Shown: positions 51,715 through 60,420 of the stretch, piece by piece
Position numbering within the stretch: position 1 is the first letter of the stretch
Layout: the number at the start of each line of letters is the position of its first letter
Assembly: GCF_000722635.1 (NCBI RefSeq)
Contig: NZ_JOKH01000004.1
Coordinates: 412,238 to 476,237 of the forward strand
Direction: 5' to 3'
Origin: Endozoicomonas numazuensis
GTDB taxonomy: Bacteria; Pseudomonadota; Gammaproteobacteria; Pseudomonadales; Endozoicomonadaceae
Length of the DNA: 64,000 nt
Notes under the pieces: generated by a model
Told to the model about the DNA's origin: nothing
Seen by the model: only the letters and a program-made list of their open reading frames with translations
The model's database searches: none
Position numbers and translations under genes: made by a program

Positions 51715-52065
51715 TTACTGAGTCTGGTTCTGTCCCTGGGCCTGCAGCTTTTTATCCAGGGCTTCGTTGGTATTTTTTAATGAACGGAGAAATAATCCAA
51801 GCCCGCCAAAACAAAGCACCAGAATAGTGACGAGCTCAAAGGCCGTCATGTTTCTGAGCACAAATTGAGTGGAGCTAATGACGCCAAACAGCATGGCCGT
51901 CAGAGAACCACAAGAGAGCAACCAGCCCAGAAAATTCCGGCTGTTATAGAACAGCATACCGATACCGAAGATAAAGGGAATCATGATCATGCCGCTGGTG
52001 ATTCCCAGACGATAGCCCATGACACTGAGGCCAAATAATTGGCGCCCATTCCAAAATAATGACAT
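51715..52065 (-). CDS. Small three-helix membrane protein
   Basis: A 116-residue protein with three hydrophobic helices (about 17-40, 45-66, 76-93), a short positively charged connection (LRSLKNTNEALDKK) and a Gln-rich tail. It has no recognised family. It lies 18 bases after the TetR gene at 52084-52713 on the same strand, so it is probably co-transcribed and may be a target or partner of that regulator. Confidence 0.75.
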   Translation of the reverse strand: MSLFWNGRQLFGLSVMGYRLGITSGMIMIPFIFGIGMLFYNSRNFLGWLLSCGSLTAMLFGVISSTQFVLRNMTAFELVTILVLCFGGLGLFLRSLKNTNEALDKKLQAQGQNQTQ

Positions 52066-52083
52066 TCGAAATCACAACGGCTT

Positions 52084-52713
52084 CTAAGCAACCTTGTGAG
52101 GCTGCATCAAGAGGTCCACGATGGCCTGGATAATAGTATGAAGATAGACTTCGCGGCTGACCTGATCACTGCAATCCTTGTATCGGGCCAGTCCATGAAT
52201 CAGTAGGCTGTCAAAGAGTGGGCTGCAGGCAATCATTTTTTCTACGGGCTTTTCAGTCGCCAGAAATGGACGAATCATGGTCATGATTCTTATTTTCTCT
52301 TCCATGTATTCAGGGCGTTGAGCTCTGAGTTCCCGATACTGTTTCGAAACCATCAGTTGGCTATGGAGTTGTATAAACTCTTCTCCACCGTCCGGGTTTT
52401 CAAGTTGGGTGGCCATGGGAATGACAATTGCACGTATAACGTCGTATAGGGTGTGCGAGTCTCGATGCTCAAGTTCGTTCAACATTTCTGAACGTAATTT
52501 AGCAACGGATTCTGAATGTTTGTTTAGAACCGCGTTAATCAGCCCATGTTTGTCTTTGAAGTGATATTGCAGAGCGCTGCGGTTTTTCAGACCGGAAGCT
52601 TTGAACACATCGAACAGAGTGGTGCTTTCAACGCCTTTTTCAGCAAACAGCTTTTCAGCTGTATTGATCAACAGACTTCGGGTGGCAATAGTGTCCTTGC
52701 GCAATGGGGTCAC
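52084..52713 (-). CDS. TetR-family transcriptional regulator
   Basis: A 209-residue regulator. Residues about 8-60 contain the TetR helix-turn-helix (LLINTAEKLFAEKGVESTTLFDVFKASGLKN, then ALQYHFKDKHGLINAVL). The remainder is the helical ligand domain. The start codon is GTG; no ATG occurs before the helix-turn-helix, so GTG is forced. It is followed at 18 bases by a small membrane protein gene and is divergent from a second TetR gene. Confidence 0.9.
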   Translation of the reverse strand: MTPLRKDTIATRSLLINTAEKLFAEKGVESTTLFDVFKASGLKNRSALQYHFKDKHGLINAVLNKHSESVAKLRSEMLNELEHRDSHTLYDVIRAIVIPMATQLENPDGGEEFIQLHSQLMVSKQYRELRAQRPEYMEEKIRIMTMIRPFLATEKPVEKMIACSPLFDSLLIHGLARYKDCSDQVSREVYLHTIIQAIVDLLMQPHKVA

Positions 52714-52891
52714 CTAGAGTCGAACAGCCTTTGAGTAGATCAACCGCTTCAAATATGGGGAGTTAAGGGTAGCCTTTTATATCAGAAGGGGCGGAAATTG
52801 TCAGTCAAAACAGGCAGAAAAGCACCTGAACATCGACTGCTTCCTATTTTAAACTACTCACGACGTATTAAACAGCGCTCAGGTTCAGGTC

Positions 52892-53551
52892 ATGCAGGAC
52901 AGCAGGAAGCCGTATTCCAGAAAGCTGCCTACACAGCTGCGGTCAAAGAGGATTGTAGAGGCTATTATTCAGGCTTGTCGTAAAATCCTGAGGGAAGAAG
53001 GCCCCGAGGCTCTTAATACCAATTATATAGCTGAGGTTGCGGGTGTAAATATCGCTTCTCTCTATCGGTGGTTCGATAACAAGGAAAGCGTTGTCGCTCA
53101 TACTTTTGAAGTGATGGTAGCGGATGAAATAGAAGGTTTAATGCCTTTGTTTGATGAATTGAATCATCAGGTTAAACCTGATGAAGCGATTACCGTTATT
53201 ATCGATATTTTATTGACGGCACAACGGCGTTTTCTGGCTTTGCATCGTTATTTTTATCAAGCGCATCAAGCTGATTTTTATGTTGGCAGCAGGCCATTTA
53301 TTGATGGTAATCAATCCTGGATGCAGGCAGCCAGTGGCTGGATCAGTATCATGATCAAAGAGAGTCATCCTGAGTGGTCTCAGGGTGATTGTGATTTCAA
53401 GGCGTTTATCATTACCCGGGCAATAGAAGGCATTATGCTGTCAGCGGTAACTGATAATCCTGATATTCTCGATCAGGATTTTTTCAGAGATGAGTTGATC
53501 AGCCTTGCAAGGCTGTATTTGCTGCAGAATGATCATCAGACACCTACCTGA
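52892..53551 (+). CDS. TetR-family transcriptional regulator
   Basis: A 219-residue TetR protein. The DNA-binding part is at about residues 20-65 (IVEAIIQACRKILREEGPEALNTNYIAEVAGVN, then IASLYRWFDNKESVVAHTFE). The helical sensor domain follows and includes AQRRFLALHRYFYQAHQ. It is divergent from the other TetR gene, the two starts being about 180 bases apart, so the region between them may hold a shared operator; no clear palindrome was seen. The ligand is unknown. Confidence 0.9.
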   Translation: MQDSRKPYSRKLPTQLRSKRIVEAIIQACRKILREEGPEALNTNYIAEVAGVNIASLYRWFDNKESVVAHTFEVMVADEIEGLMPLFDELNHQVKPDEAITVIIDILLTAQRRFLALHRYFYQAHQADFYVGSRPFIDGNQSWMQAASGWISIMIKESHPEWSQGDCDFKAFIITRAIEGIMLSAVTDNPDILDQDFFRDELISLARLYLLQNDHQTPT

Positions 53552-53661
53552 CAGCGCTTACATTAAGCTGTCTGTTTTAAGCAGGCTTGCAACTGATTCC
53601 TGCGGGGAATATATTGCGGCTACAACAATAAAAAACACAAGTTTGAATAAGGAAGTTGCTT

Positions 53662-54381
53662 ATGACTCTCCGGAATAGCAAGGTTCAAAGAAGAGCACGC
53701 TTTCACCGCTTTCTTGCGCTGCTTACGTTCACTTTTTCTTCTTATAGCTGGTCAATTAGCCATACTGATGTAGCTCTATTGGGGCTAATGATCGATAGCT
53801 ATAAAATCAAGATTGAAACTTGGGCTTCCATAGACGTCTATTCTGAAACGGGTCCCAATATTGACGTTTATCCTGTTGAACTATCGATGCAGCAGAGATT
53901 GTTCAATGTGGATGATCCTGAGGAAGTCCTTCTCAATGCTAAAGACAAGGTTCAGGAAAGTGCCCAGAATTTTGCTTTGAACTGGCAGAAACAAGGGGCT
54001 CCCAGCTGGGATTTTGGGGAAAGACTCGAAGGTTCGGTTGAGACATTGACGACTCTCATCAATGATCGAATGAGTGTTGAAACCGAAGCTGAAATCAGAG
54101 CCAGACAGCTGGAGCTGTTACTGCAGATTACCTCAATCTATGTCTTTATGGGTAACGAGGTTGCCACCACTTACGACATCACTCAGGATCTTAATGTAGA
54201 AGACATGGTCGCTGAATTAAGTGAGTCGATCAGGGTTACTCCCATATCGGATCACTCATTTGCTGCCAAGTGGCGCTACATCAAGCCGGTTATTTTAAAA
54301 ATGGATTTCAGGGCACCTGATCTGGTTAAACGACATGCGCTTTCCATGGCTGTTATTCTTCAACGTTCTTTGGATAGCTGA
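53662..54381 (+). CDS. Secreted hypothetical protein
   Basis: A 239-residue protein starting at ATG 53662 with AAGGAAG upstream (a TTG two codons earlier is less likely). A signal peptide with a basic start and hydrophobic core (FLALLTFTFSSYSWS) indicates export. The mature part is mostly helical and acidic, with no recognised family. It lies between a TetR gene and fadD, without a clear operon. Confidence 0.7.
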   Translation: MTLRNSKVQRRARFHRFLALLTFTFSSYSWSISHTDVALLGLMIDSYKIKIETWASIDVYSETGPNIDVYPVELSMQQRLFNVDDPEEVLLNAKDKVQESAQNFALNWQKQGAPSWDFGERLEGSVETLTTLINDRMSVETEAEIRARQLELLLQITSIYVFMGNEVATTYDITQDLNVEDMVAELSESIRVTPISDHSFAAKWRYIKPVILKMDFRAPDLVKRHALSMAVILQRSLDS

Positions 54382-54615
54382 CCTTCCTTTCTATAGCAGC
54401 AGGTCCGGTGAGACCTGCTGTAGCACTGATTTCTCCGCATAAAATGGAGTCTTTTACAGACTCCGAAAACCTTCCAGAAATTAACAATATATTACAAAAC
54501 TGATTCAAGAGCGCCAGGTAAGTGGGTATGATGCACTTGAGTTCCAGTTAATAAATTTGAATGTAACCGGTGGCACCCCGGACGACATCAACAACAATAA
54601 GACGAGGACCCCTCC

Positions 54616-56328
54616 ATGGAAGTAGCATTTTGGGATGGTAAGCGCGCACCTGGTATATCGGATCATATTGATCTTAGAGCATTCTGTAATCTTGGAGATG
54701 TGATTGCAGACGCCGTTGAGAGACATGGAGACAAACCTGCTTTCACTGGCCTGGGATTAACACTCAGTTTTAAAGAAGTGGATCGGTTAAGCGATCAGTT
54801 TGCAGCCTATCTGCAGCACCATACAGGATTACAGCCTGGTGACCGAATCGCACTGCAAATGCCTAATATTCTTCAATACCCAGTGGTAGCATTTGGCGCG
54901 ATCAAGGCGGGTTTGGTCATAGTTAATACCAACCCTCTGTACACCGCCAGAGAGATCAAACATCAGTTTAATGATTCAGGTGTGAAAGCCCTGGTTTGTG
55001 TCAATATCGTAGGGCATCTGATCGAGGAAGTGCTGCCTGAAACAGGTGTTGAGCACTTGATAGTGACCGATCTGGCTGACTTACTGCCCTGGCCAAAACG
55101 TTCCTTGTTGAATTTCGCGATCAAGCACGTCAAGAAAATGGTGCCAGCTTATAGCCTACCGAAAGCCATATCTTTCAGGCAGGCTATGGCGCAGGGGAGC
55201 AAAGAAACCTATAAACCACCCAAGCCCGCCAAGCGGGAAGATCTGGCTGCTCTGCAGTATACCGGGGGGACCACGGGTGTTGCCAAAGGAGCGATGTTGA
55301 CTCATGAGAATCTGGTGAGCAATGTTCTGCAGACGGCTGAGTTGAGACGGCAGATAAACGCTGATGGTAGTCCGGTTTCCAATTCTGAGGGTGATATCGT
55401 CGTCGCTCCGTTACCTCTGTATCATATTTATGCTTTTACTGTTCACCTGTTGTCATATTTCTCGCTGGGTGGGCACAGTATATTTATCGCAAACCCCAGG
55501 GATATTGATACCTTTATCAAAACGATTAAGCCCTGGCGTATCAATACCTTTATTGGTCTCAACACTCTGTTTGTAGGCTTAATGAATCACCCTGAGTTCA
55601 AGAATATTGATTTTTCTGATTTGAGGGTCACCAACTCTGGTGGTACTGCACTTCAACAGGCAACTGCAGATCGCTGGTTTGAACTGACAGGATGCCGAAT
55701 CGGTGAAGGGTACGGCCTGTCTGAAACATCGCCGGTTTTAACGGCTAATCCCGCCGGAGATTATGTTCAGGACGGCTCCGTGGGTATTGCAGTACCGGGA
55801 ACGGCTCTGAAAGTTATTGATGATGAAGGTAACGAACTACCCTTCGGTGAAGCTGGAGAGCTTTGTGCAAAAGGTCCACAGGTGATGGCGGGTTACTGGC
55901 AGCGTCCCGAAGCCACTGCAGAAGTGTTGGATGATGAAGGCTGGTTCCGTACAGGGGATATTGCCATTATCCAGGAAGATGGTTATGTACGTATCGTTGA
56001 TCGACTGAAAGATATGGTCTTGGTGTCGGGCTTTAATGTCTATCCCAATGAGATTGAAGGTGTAGTTACCCAGCACGATAAAGTTCTGAACTGTGCAGCT
56101 ATTGGTGTGCCAGATGAGAAAACAGGAGAAGCTGTAAAGCTCTTTGTTATACCTCAGGATGAAAGCATTACTGAACAGGAATTAAAGGATTACTGTCGTA
56201 AAAATATGACAGCCTATAAGGTGCCCAGCCAAGTTGAGTTCAGAGAAGAGCTTCCAATGACACCTGTTGGAAAAGTGCTAAGAAAAGATCTACGAGCGGA
56301 AGAGCTTAAAAAGCTTGAATCTGTTTGA
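54616..56328 (+). CDS. fadD: Long-chain fatty acid-CoA ligase FadD-like
   Basis: A 570-residue AMP-forming acyl-CoA synthetase that activates fatty acids at the inner membrane. The P-loop YTGGTTGVAKGAMLTHENL is near 215, EGYGLSETSPV near 362 is the adenylate motif, GWFRTGDIAIIQEDGYVRIVDRLKD near 440 holds the hinge, and the final Lys motif PMTPVGKVLRKDLR is intact. Length and order fit FadD. GAGG precedes the ATG. A long stem follows the stop at 56377-56415. Confidence 0.94.
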   Translation: MEVAFWDGKRAPGISDHIDLRAFCNLGDVIADAVERHGDKPAFTGLGLTLSFKEVDRLSDQFAAYLQHHTGLQPGDRIALQMPNILQYPVVAFGAIKAGLVIVNTNPLYTAREIKHQFNDSGVKALVCVNIVGHLIEEVLPETGVEHLIVTDLADLLPWPKRSLLNFAIKHVKKMVPAYSLPKAISFRQAMAQGSKETYKPPKPAKREDLAALQYTGGTTGVAKGAMLTHENLVSNVLQTAELRRQINADGSPVSNSEGDIVVAPLPLYHIYAFTVHLLSYFSLGGHSIFIANPRDIDTFIKTIKPWRINTFIGLNTLFVGLMNHPEFKNIDFSDLRVTNSGGTALQQATADRWFELTGCRIGEGYGLSETSPVLTANPAGDYVQDGSVGIAVPGTALKVIDDEGNELPFGEAGELCAKGPQVMAGYWQRPEATAEVLDDEGWFRTGDIAIIQEDGYVRIVDRLKDMVLVSGFNVYPNEIEGVVTQHDKVLNCAAIGVPDEKTGEAVKLFVIPQDESITEQELKDYCRKNMTAYKVPSQVEFREELPMTPVGKVLRKDLRAEELKKLESV

Positions 56329-56376
56329 CCGTTCTTGGTTAACGCAGGTGAACTTTTGAGTGTCTGCAAGTAAATT

Positions 56377-56415
56377 CATAGATTCATTCAGGCACATTGC
56401 TTGAATGGATCTATG
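56377..56415 (+). terminator. Terminator-like hairpin after fadD
   Basis: CATAGAT-T-CATTCA pairs with TGAATG-G-ATCTATG around an 11-base loop and is followed by AGTTTGTTT. Confidence 0.6.
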
Positions 56416-56669
56416 AGTTTGTTTCCTTAACCTACCCATTCTGTACTCCCTTTTTCAGGTCTGATATTGATACAGCAATGGCAAGAAGACCTGCTGATAA
56501 CGCTATAAATTACCTCTAAGTAATCTCAATTTATGATGTGCAGAGTAGATATATCGTAAGTCGAAATATTTATTAAATTCTTTGTGTCAATGAAAATCTA
56601 TTATTGAATGGTCGTTCATGAATTCTGCCTCTATCCTTTCAATAAAGATTCTATGGGTGAGTTAAGGGA
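56416..56669. other. AT-rich interval between fadD and the persulfide dioxygenase gene
   Basis: About 250 bases with many stops in all frames. No motif was seen beyond the general AT-richness that continues to the H-NS gene. Confidence 0.35.
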
Positions 56670-57362
56670 ATGATTTTCAGGCAGCTATTAGAAGTAGAAA
56701 CATATACATACAGTTATCTTCTGGGTGATGAAGAGAGCAAAGAAGCCCTATTAATTGATCCGGTCATAACAAAGGTTGATCAATATATTCAGTTGTTAAA
56801 TGAGCTCAACCTGACTCTTAATGTGGTAGTAGATACTCATTTGCATGCAGATCATATTACCGGTACCGGCCATTTGAGTAGAGAGACAGGTTGTTCTATC
56901 TATCAGGGCTTGCCTGCAAGGTCATCCGGAGTCACCCATACGTTTCAGGACGGTGATATTATTACGGTTGGCCAGATTTCATTAAAGGCAATCTATACAC
57001 CTGGACACACGGATGATTCCTACTGTTTTCTACTGGATCAGACTCAGCCTTACTGGCTCTTTACGGGTGATACATTACTCATAAGAGGGACGGGCAGAAC
57101 GGATTTTCAGAATGGCTCATCCAGACAGCAATATAATAGTTTGTTTAAAAAGTTGTTGATCTTGCCTGACCATACTCAGGTGTTTCCCGGGCATGATTAC
57201 AACGGAATGACAATGAGCACGCTTTGGGAAGAAAAGCGGTATAACCCCAGGCTTCAAGTGGCGGATTGCAGTGAATATGAAGATCTGATGTCTTCTCTGA
57301 CGTTGGCGAAGCCCAGGTTTATGGATCAGGCAATTCCGGCTAATCTCAACTGTGGTCAATAA
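56670..57362 (+). CDS. Persulfide dioxygenase-like MBL-fold protein (ETHE1 type)
   Basis: A 230-residue metallo-beta-lactamase-fold enzyme. THLHADHITG (near residue 55) gives the metal-binding HxHxDH. YTPGHTDDSYCF near 110, FTGDTLLIRGTGRTDFQNGSS near 131 and FPGHDYNGM near 172 are the ETHE1 signatures that separate persulfide dioxygenases from glyoxalase II. ETHE1 oxidises glutathione persulfide to sulfite with one Fe(II). No rhodanese or SQR gene lies adjacent. GGG lies near the start. Confidence 0.9.
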   Translation: MIFRQLLEVETYTYSYLLGDEESKEALLIDPVITKVDQYIQLLNELNLTLNVVVDTHLHADHITGTGHLSRETGCSIYQGLPARSSGVTHTFQDGDIITVGQISLKAIYTPGHTDDSYCFLLDQTQPYWLFTGDTLLIRGTGRTDFQNGSSRQQYNSLFKKLLILPDHTQVFPGHDYNGMTMSTLWEEKRYNPRLQVADCSEYEDLMSSLTLAKPRFMDQAIPANLNCGQ

Positions 57363-57735
57363 TGATTGATAAGTACTAATGCCATTTTCTTTTACTTTGT
57401 TGTAGATATTTTCGAGTAAATAATTAATTTCTATAATTTGAGAATTATAATGGCTAAAAAAAATCGAGTTATAAGGGTATTGCAATAAACTGCGTGTCTT
57501 AAAATTGATTGGTCGTATGATTGGTTATTGACAAAGATGCTGAATTTTTATTTGTTATCTATGCATTATCGGAGTGAAAAGTTCTAAAAACTATTACACT
57601 AATAGTTGTTATTTTTCTTGAAGATTTAATTCTTGTTTTATTTTAGATCAGAATTTATGTACGACACTGTTTACAGTCAGTCATTGCAATGGTACTTTGG
57701 CGCTTGCCAAATAATGCCTATCCTGGTTTTTCCTA
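57363..57735. promoter_or_regulatory. AT-rich upstream region of the H-NS-like gene
   Basis: 373 bases of strongly AT-rich DNA (A/T tracts such as ATTTTTATTTG). No gene was found. Curved AT-rich DNA of this kind often binds H-NS, and self-regulation is possible (inference). A small hairpin TTGGC GCTT GCCAA is at about 57698-57711. Confidence 0.4.
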
Positions 57736-58161
57736 ATGAACATTTTTGAAGAGTCCTTGAATATCCTGAAATCAAAAGTACAGTTGCGTAAACTGTTTCA
57801 GGATATGCATGTTGAAGATATACAGAACGTTATCAAACGCGTAGAAGCGATCCATGAAGAAAAAATGCGTGAGCATAACGAGCAGAAGGAACTAGAAGAT
57901 CGCAAGAAAGAAGCTGTTGAAAGTATTCTTGGTCAGTTGCAGGAAAAAGGACTGACTCTTGATGATTTACAGTCTTCTGTTGTTGTCGAGAAAGTCAGGA
58001 AAGGAAAGCCAAGACAGCGCTATCAGTTTCAATATGAGAAAGAAGATGGCTCTGTGGTTAGCTGGGAAGGGGCTACTACCGGCCGTATTTCAGCAGAATT
58101 TACCGAATATCTGGCACGTACAGGAAAAGAGCGTAAAGACTGCATTATTGCAGAGCTTTAA
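57736..58161 (+). CDS. H-NS-family nucleoid protein
   Basis: A 141-residue DNA-binding protein. The N-terminal half is a coiled-coil dimerisation region (about 1-80; LRKLFQDMHVEDIQNVIKRV). The C-terminal half is the H-NS DNA-binding domain (about 95-141): RQRYQFQYEKEDGSVVSWEG, then RISAEFTEYLARTGKERKDCI, matching the family's W-x-G ... pattern. It silences AT-rich, foreign DNA. The gene has a strong intrinsic terminator and lies in an AT-rich region between ordinary metabolic and thiol-redox genes. Confidence 0.88.
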   Translation: MNIFEESLNILKSKVQLRKLFQDMHVEDIQNVIKRVEAIHEEKMREHNEQKELEDRKKEAVESILGQLQEKGLTLDDLQSSVVVEKVRKGKPRQRYQFQYEKEDGSVVSWEGATTGRISAEFTEYLARTGKERKDCIIAEL

Positions 58162-58222
58162 TCCTGGAGCAGGTAGAGCAAGAGATTATTGTTCAACCTG
58201 ACAGACAACCAGGAAGTCAAAT

Positions 58223-58252
58223 AAAAAAAACCGGATGATCCCGGTTTTTTTT
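58223..58252 (+). terminator. Intrinsic terminator of the H-NS-like gene
   Basis: An A8-CCGG stem pairs with CCGG-T8 around ATGATC, ending in an uninterrupted T-run, 60 bases after the stop. Confidence 0.9.
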
Positions 58253-58315
58253 ATTTCTATGAAAAATAATCTGTTGCGTCGCTTTTGTTACTCAAGTGGT
58301 TACAGAATATTCTTC

Positions 58316-58381
58316 ATGGGCTCTAAATGGGCTCTAAATGGGCTCTAAATGGGCTCTAAATGGGCTCTAAATGGGCTCTTA
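58316..58381. repeat. 11-bp tandem repeat, six units
   Basis: ATGGGCTCTAA is repeated five times exactly and a sixth time with one change (ATGGGCTCTTA). There is no spacer, so this is a microsatellite-like array and not CRISPR. It is intergenic. Confidence 0.95.
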
Positions 58382-58393
58382 AGGAGTAGCCCT

Positions 58394-58465
58394 GAAATAA
58401 TTTCCATATTTGACTAAACCCTGTTCACCCTTCGACAGGCTCAGGGTGAACGGAGCCTAAGTTTC
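58394..58465. repeat. Second copy of the palindromic intergenic repeat
   Basis: GAAATAATTTCC begins it, as at 38887, and CTGTTCACCCTTCGACAGGC with GGTGAACGG follows. GTTCACCC and GGGTGAAC form a perfect short stem around TTCGACAGGCTCA. The right-hand terminal repeat of the 39-kb copy is missing. Confidence 0.6.
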
Positions 58466-58534
58466 AATGGGAGATTTAATACTAACAAATCCTAAGTATT
58501 AAATTCAGAAACCCTTTAATAACAGCCTGAGTCG

Positions 58535-59254
58535 TTACAGGCGCTTTTTAATCATCTCTTTCAGAGCAGCTTCTTCGGTGTAGCCTCTTAATACTTCATC
58601 AGGGAATACCAGTGCAGGTGTTCCGCGAATACCAAGATCCTGTGCCAGACGAAGGTTGTCATTAATCTGTCGGCTGACAGATTCGTCTACTTTCAACTTG
58701 TCTGAGTTAATCCCTTCTGCTTTCAATGCTGCTTTAATGGAACCGCTGGAATGTCGGCCGGGTTTGGACATCAGACGCTGGTTAACGGTCAGATATTTGC
58801 TTTTGTCCTGCTTGAAAGTAGCCAGGGCCATTTCAGCGGCTTCTCGGGACTCAGGGCCCAGGATGGGGAGTTCCTTGATGACGATTTTTACATCAGGGTT
58901 CTGTTCAACGATCTTTTTCAGAACGGGATCCTGGCGTTTGCAATAGCCGCAGTTGTAGTCACCGAAGTAGGCAATCGTCAGCTTGGCTTTTGGATTGCCG
59001 ATGACCGGATTTTCAGGATTCTCAAAGAGATCCTTGTGACGAGATTTTAGCATTTTCTGGTCAGCGTTTTGCTGAGCGACTACTTCCTGCTTTCTTAGTT
59101 CGTTCATGGCTTCAACCAGGATGTCCGGGTTTTCTACCAGGGTTTTACGAACCAGCTCTCTGACTTCCTGCTTCTGTAGATCATCCAGAGGAGCTGCCTG
59201 AAGGTTAAGTGAGCTCATCAGTAAGGTTGTAGTTAAGATTAGAGTTTTTTTCAT
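58535..59254 (-). CDS. DsbA/DsbG-like periplasmic thioredoxin, paralogue 1
   Basis: A 239-residue exported thiol-redox protein: signal peptide (MKKTLILTTTLLMSS), a helical stem (about 25-75; EVRELVRKTLVENPDILVEAMNELRK) and a thioredoxin domain with active-site CGYC in FGDYNCGYCKRQDP. GTPALVF near the end supplies the cis-Pro motif. The layout (helical stem then DsbA fold) is that of Com1/ScsC-type proteins, which may be oligomeric isomerases. The start at 59254 is taken from alignment with the paralogue; two ATGs further upstream are also open. It and its neighbour are probably reduced by the ScsB-like protein at 60421-62604. Confidence 0.9.
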   Translation of the reverse strand: MKKTLILTTTLLMSSLNLQAAPLDDLQKQEVRELVRKTLVENPDILVEAMNELRKQEVVAQQNADQKMLKSRHKDLFENPENPVIGNPKAKLTIAYFGDYNCGYCKRQDPVLKKIVEQNPDVKIVIKELPILGPESREAAEMALATFKQDKSKYLTVNQRLMSKPGRHSSGSIKAALKAEGINSDKLKVDESVSRQINDNLRLAQDLGIRGTPALVFPDEVLRGYTEEAALKEMIKKRL

Positions 59255-59504
59255 CGTGCTCATCTGTGAGTCAGTATGGGTGTCCTGAGCCATAATTTCA
59301 GCTCAGAACAGTGCGAATCGGAACAGGCAATGGCTGTCACTTTGTCATGATTTTATGGCAATGGCAAAGACTAATAGGCTGCGCTGTCAGCCTCCTGGAC
59401 GGTTGGGTGTGAAATTACTTAATGATTACATTTTATTGAGATTGAATGAGTTGACACACTGTTCATTAATTAACAAAGCAGGCTGGAATTTGAGATAAGG
59501 CAGA

Positions 59505-59541
59505 GGAAAAGCGCACTTTTCCTGATCAGGAAGAGCGCGCT
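59505..59541 (-). terminator. Terminator after the second Dsb-like gene
   Basis: AGCGC-G-CTCTTCCTGA pairs with TCAGGAAAAG-T-GCGCT (minus strand) and is followed by TTTTCC, 27 bases after the stop. Confidence 0.8.
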
Positions 59542-59567
59542 GATTAATAAATGGGCAGTGGGTAAGT

Positions 59568-60296
59568 TCAGGTACGTTCTTTGATCATTTCTTTCAGAGC
59601 AGACTCATCTGTGTAACCCCTTAACATTTCGTCCGGGAATACGATAGCCGGTGTGCCTCTCAGCCCCAGTTCCTGAAATAACTTCAGATTGTCATTAATC
59701 TGTTTGGCAACTGCTGCATTAATGTCCAGCTTATTGACGTCAATACCTTCAGCTTTAAAAGCGGCCTTTATGGAGCTACTGCTGTGTTTTCCTGGCTTTG
59801 ACATCAGGCGGTGTCCAATTGCCGTATATTTATCTTTTTGCTGATTAAACGTCGCCAAAGAGTATTGTGTCGCTTCCGTTGATGCTGGGCCCAGGATAGG
59901 AGTTTCTTTTATGACGAATTTAACATTTGGATTGTCTTCTGCAATTTTTCTTAGAATGGGGTCCTGTCGTTTGCAGTACTGGCAGTTATAGTCTGTGAAA
60001 TAGGCAATAGTTAATTTGGCTTTGGGGTTACCAATGACAGGATTGTCTGAGTTTTTAAAAAGATCATTGCTCTTGGCAGAGAGTATTTGCTGGTCTGATT
60101 TTTGCTGAACAGCTACCTCTTTTTTCCTCAGTTCATTCATGGCTTCCACCAGAATGTCAGGGTTTTCAACCAGCGTCTTACGAACCAGATCCTTTACTTC
60201 CTGTTTCTGAGTGTTATCCAGAGAAGCTGCCTGTAAATTAAATGAGCCCATCAGCAGTGCTGAAGTTAGAGTCAATGTCAGTGTTTTCTTCATCAT
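59568..60296 (-). CDS. DsbA/DsbG-like periplasmic thioredoxin, paralogue 2
   Basis: A 242-residue paralogue of the preceding gene, about 270 bases from it on the same strand, with the same signal peptide and stem (EVKDLVRKTLVENPDILVEAMNEL) and active site CQYC in FTDYNCQYCKRQDP. The cis-Pro loop reads GTPAIVF. The two share most residues through the whole length and similar sequence just before the start (ACTGACTCA-AGA-G), showing tandem duplication including the leader. The X-X residues of CXXC differ (GY against QY), which may tune redox potential. The start is one of two adjacent ATGs. Confidence 0.9.
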   Translation of the reverse strand: MMKKTLTLTLTSALLMGSFNLQAASLDNTQKQEVKDLVRKTLVENPDILVEAMNELRKKEVAVQQKSDQQILSAKSNDLFKNSDNPVIGNPKAKLTIAYFTDYNCQYCKRQDPILRKIAEDNPNVKFVIKETPILGPASTEATQYSLATFNQQKDKYTAIGHRLMSKPGKHSSSSIKAAFKAEGIDVNKLDINAAVAKQINDNLKLFQELGLRGTPAIVFPDEMLRGYTDESALKEMIKERT

Positions 60297-60365
60297 GTAC
60301 TTCTATGAGTCAGTTCAGAAACTCAGAGCCTCTCTGAAGCTTACACAAGGGCTCTGGTCGAATAA

Positions 60366-60404
60366 TGAAAAGAACCCCATCAAGTTTGAGTGGCGTTCTT
60401 TTCA
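60366..60404 (-). terminator. Terminator of the ScsB-like gene
   Basis: TGAAAAGAAC-CCA and TGG-GTTCTTTTCA form a long stem with TCAAGTTTGAG loop, 17 bases after the stop, with T-rich continuation on the minus strand. Confidence 0.7.
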
Positions 60405-60420
60405 CACGTATTTCATTGTT

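Noticed and set aside
58316-58381. Repeat array considered as a CRISPR
   Set aside because: Units of 11 bp follow each other with no spacers and there are no cas genes.
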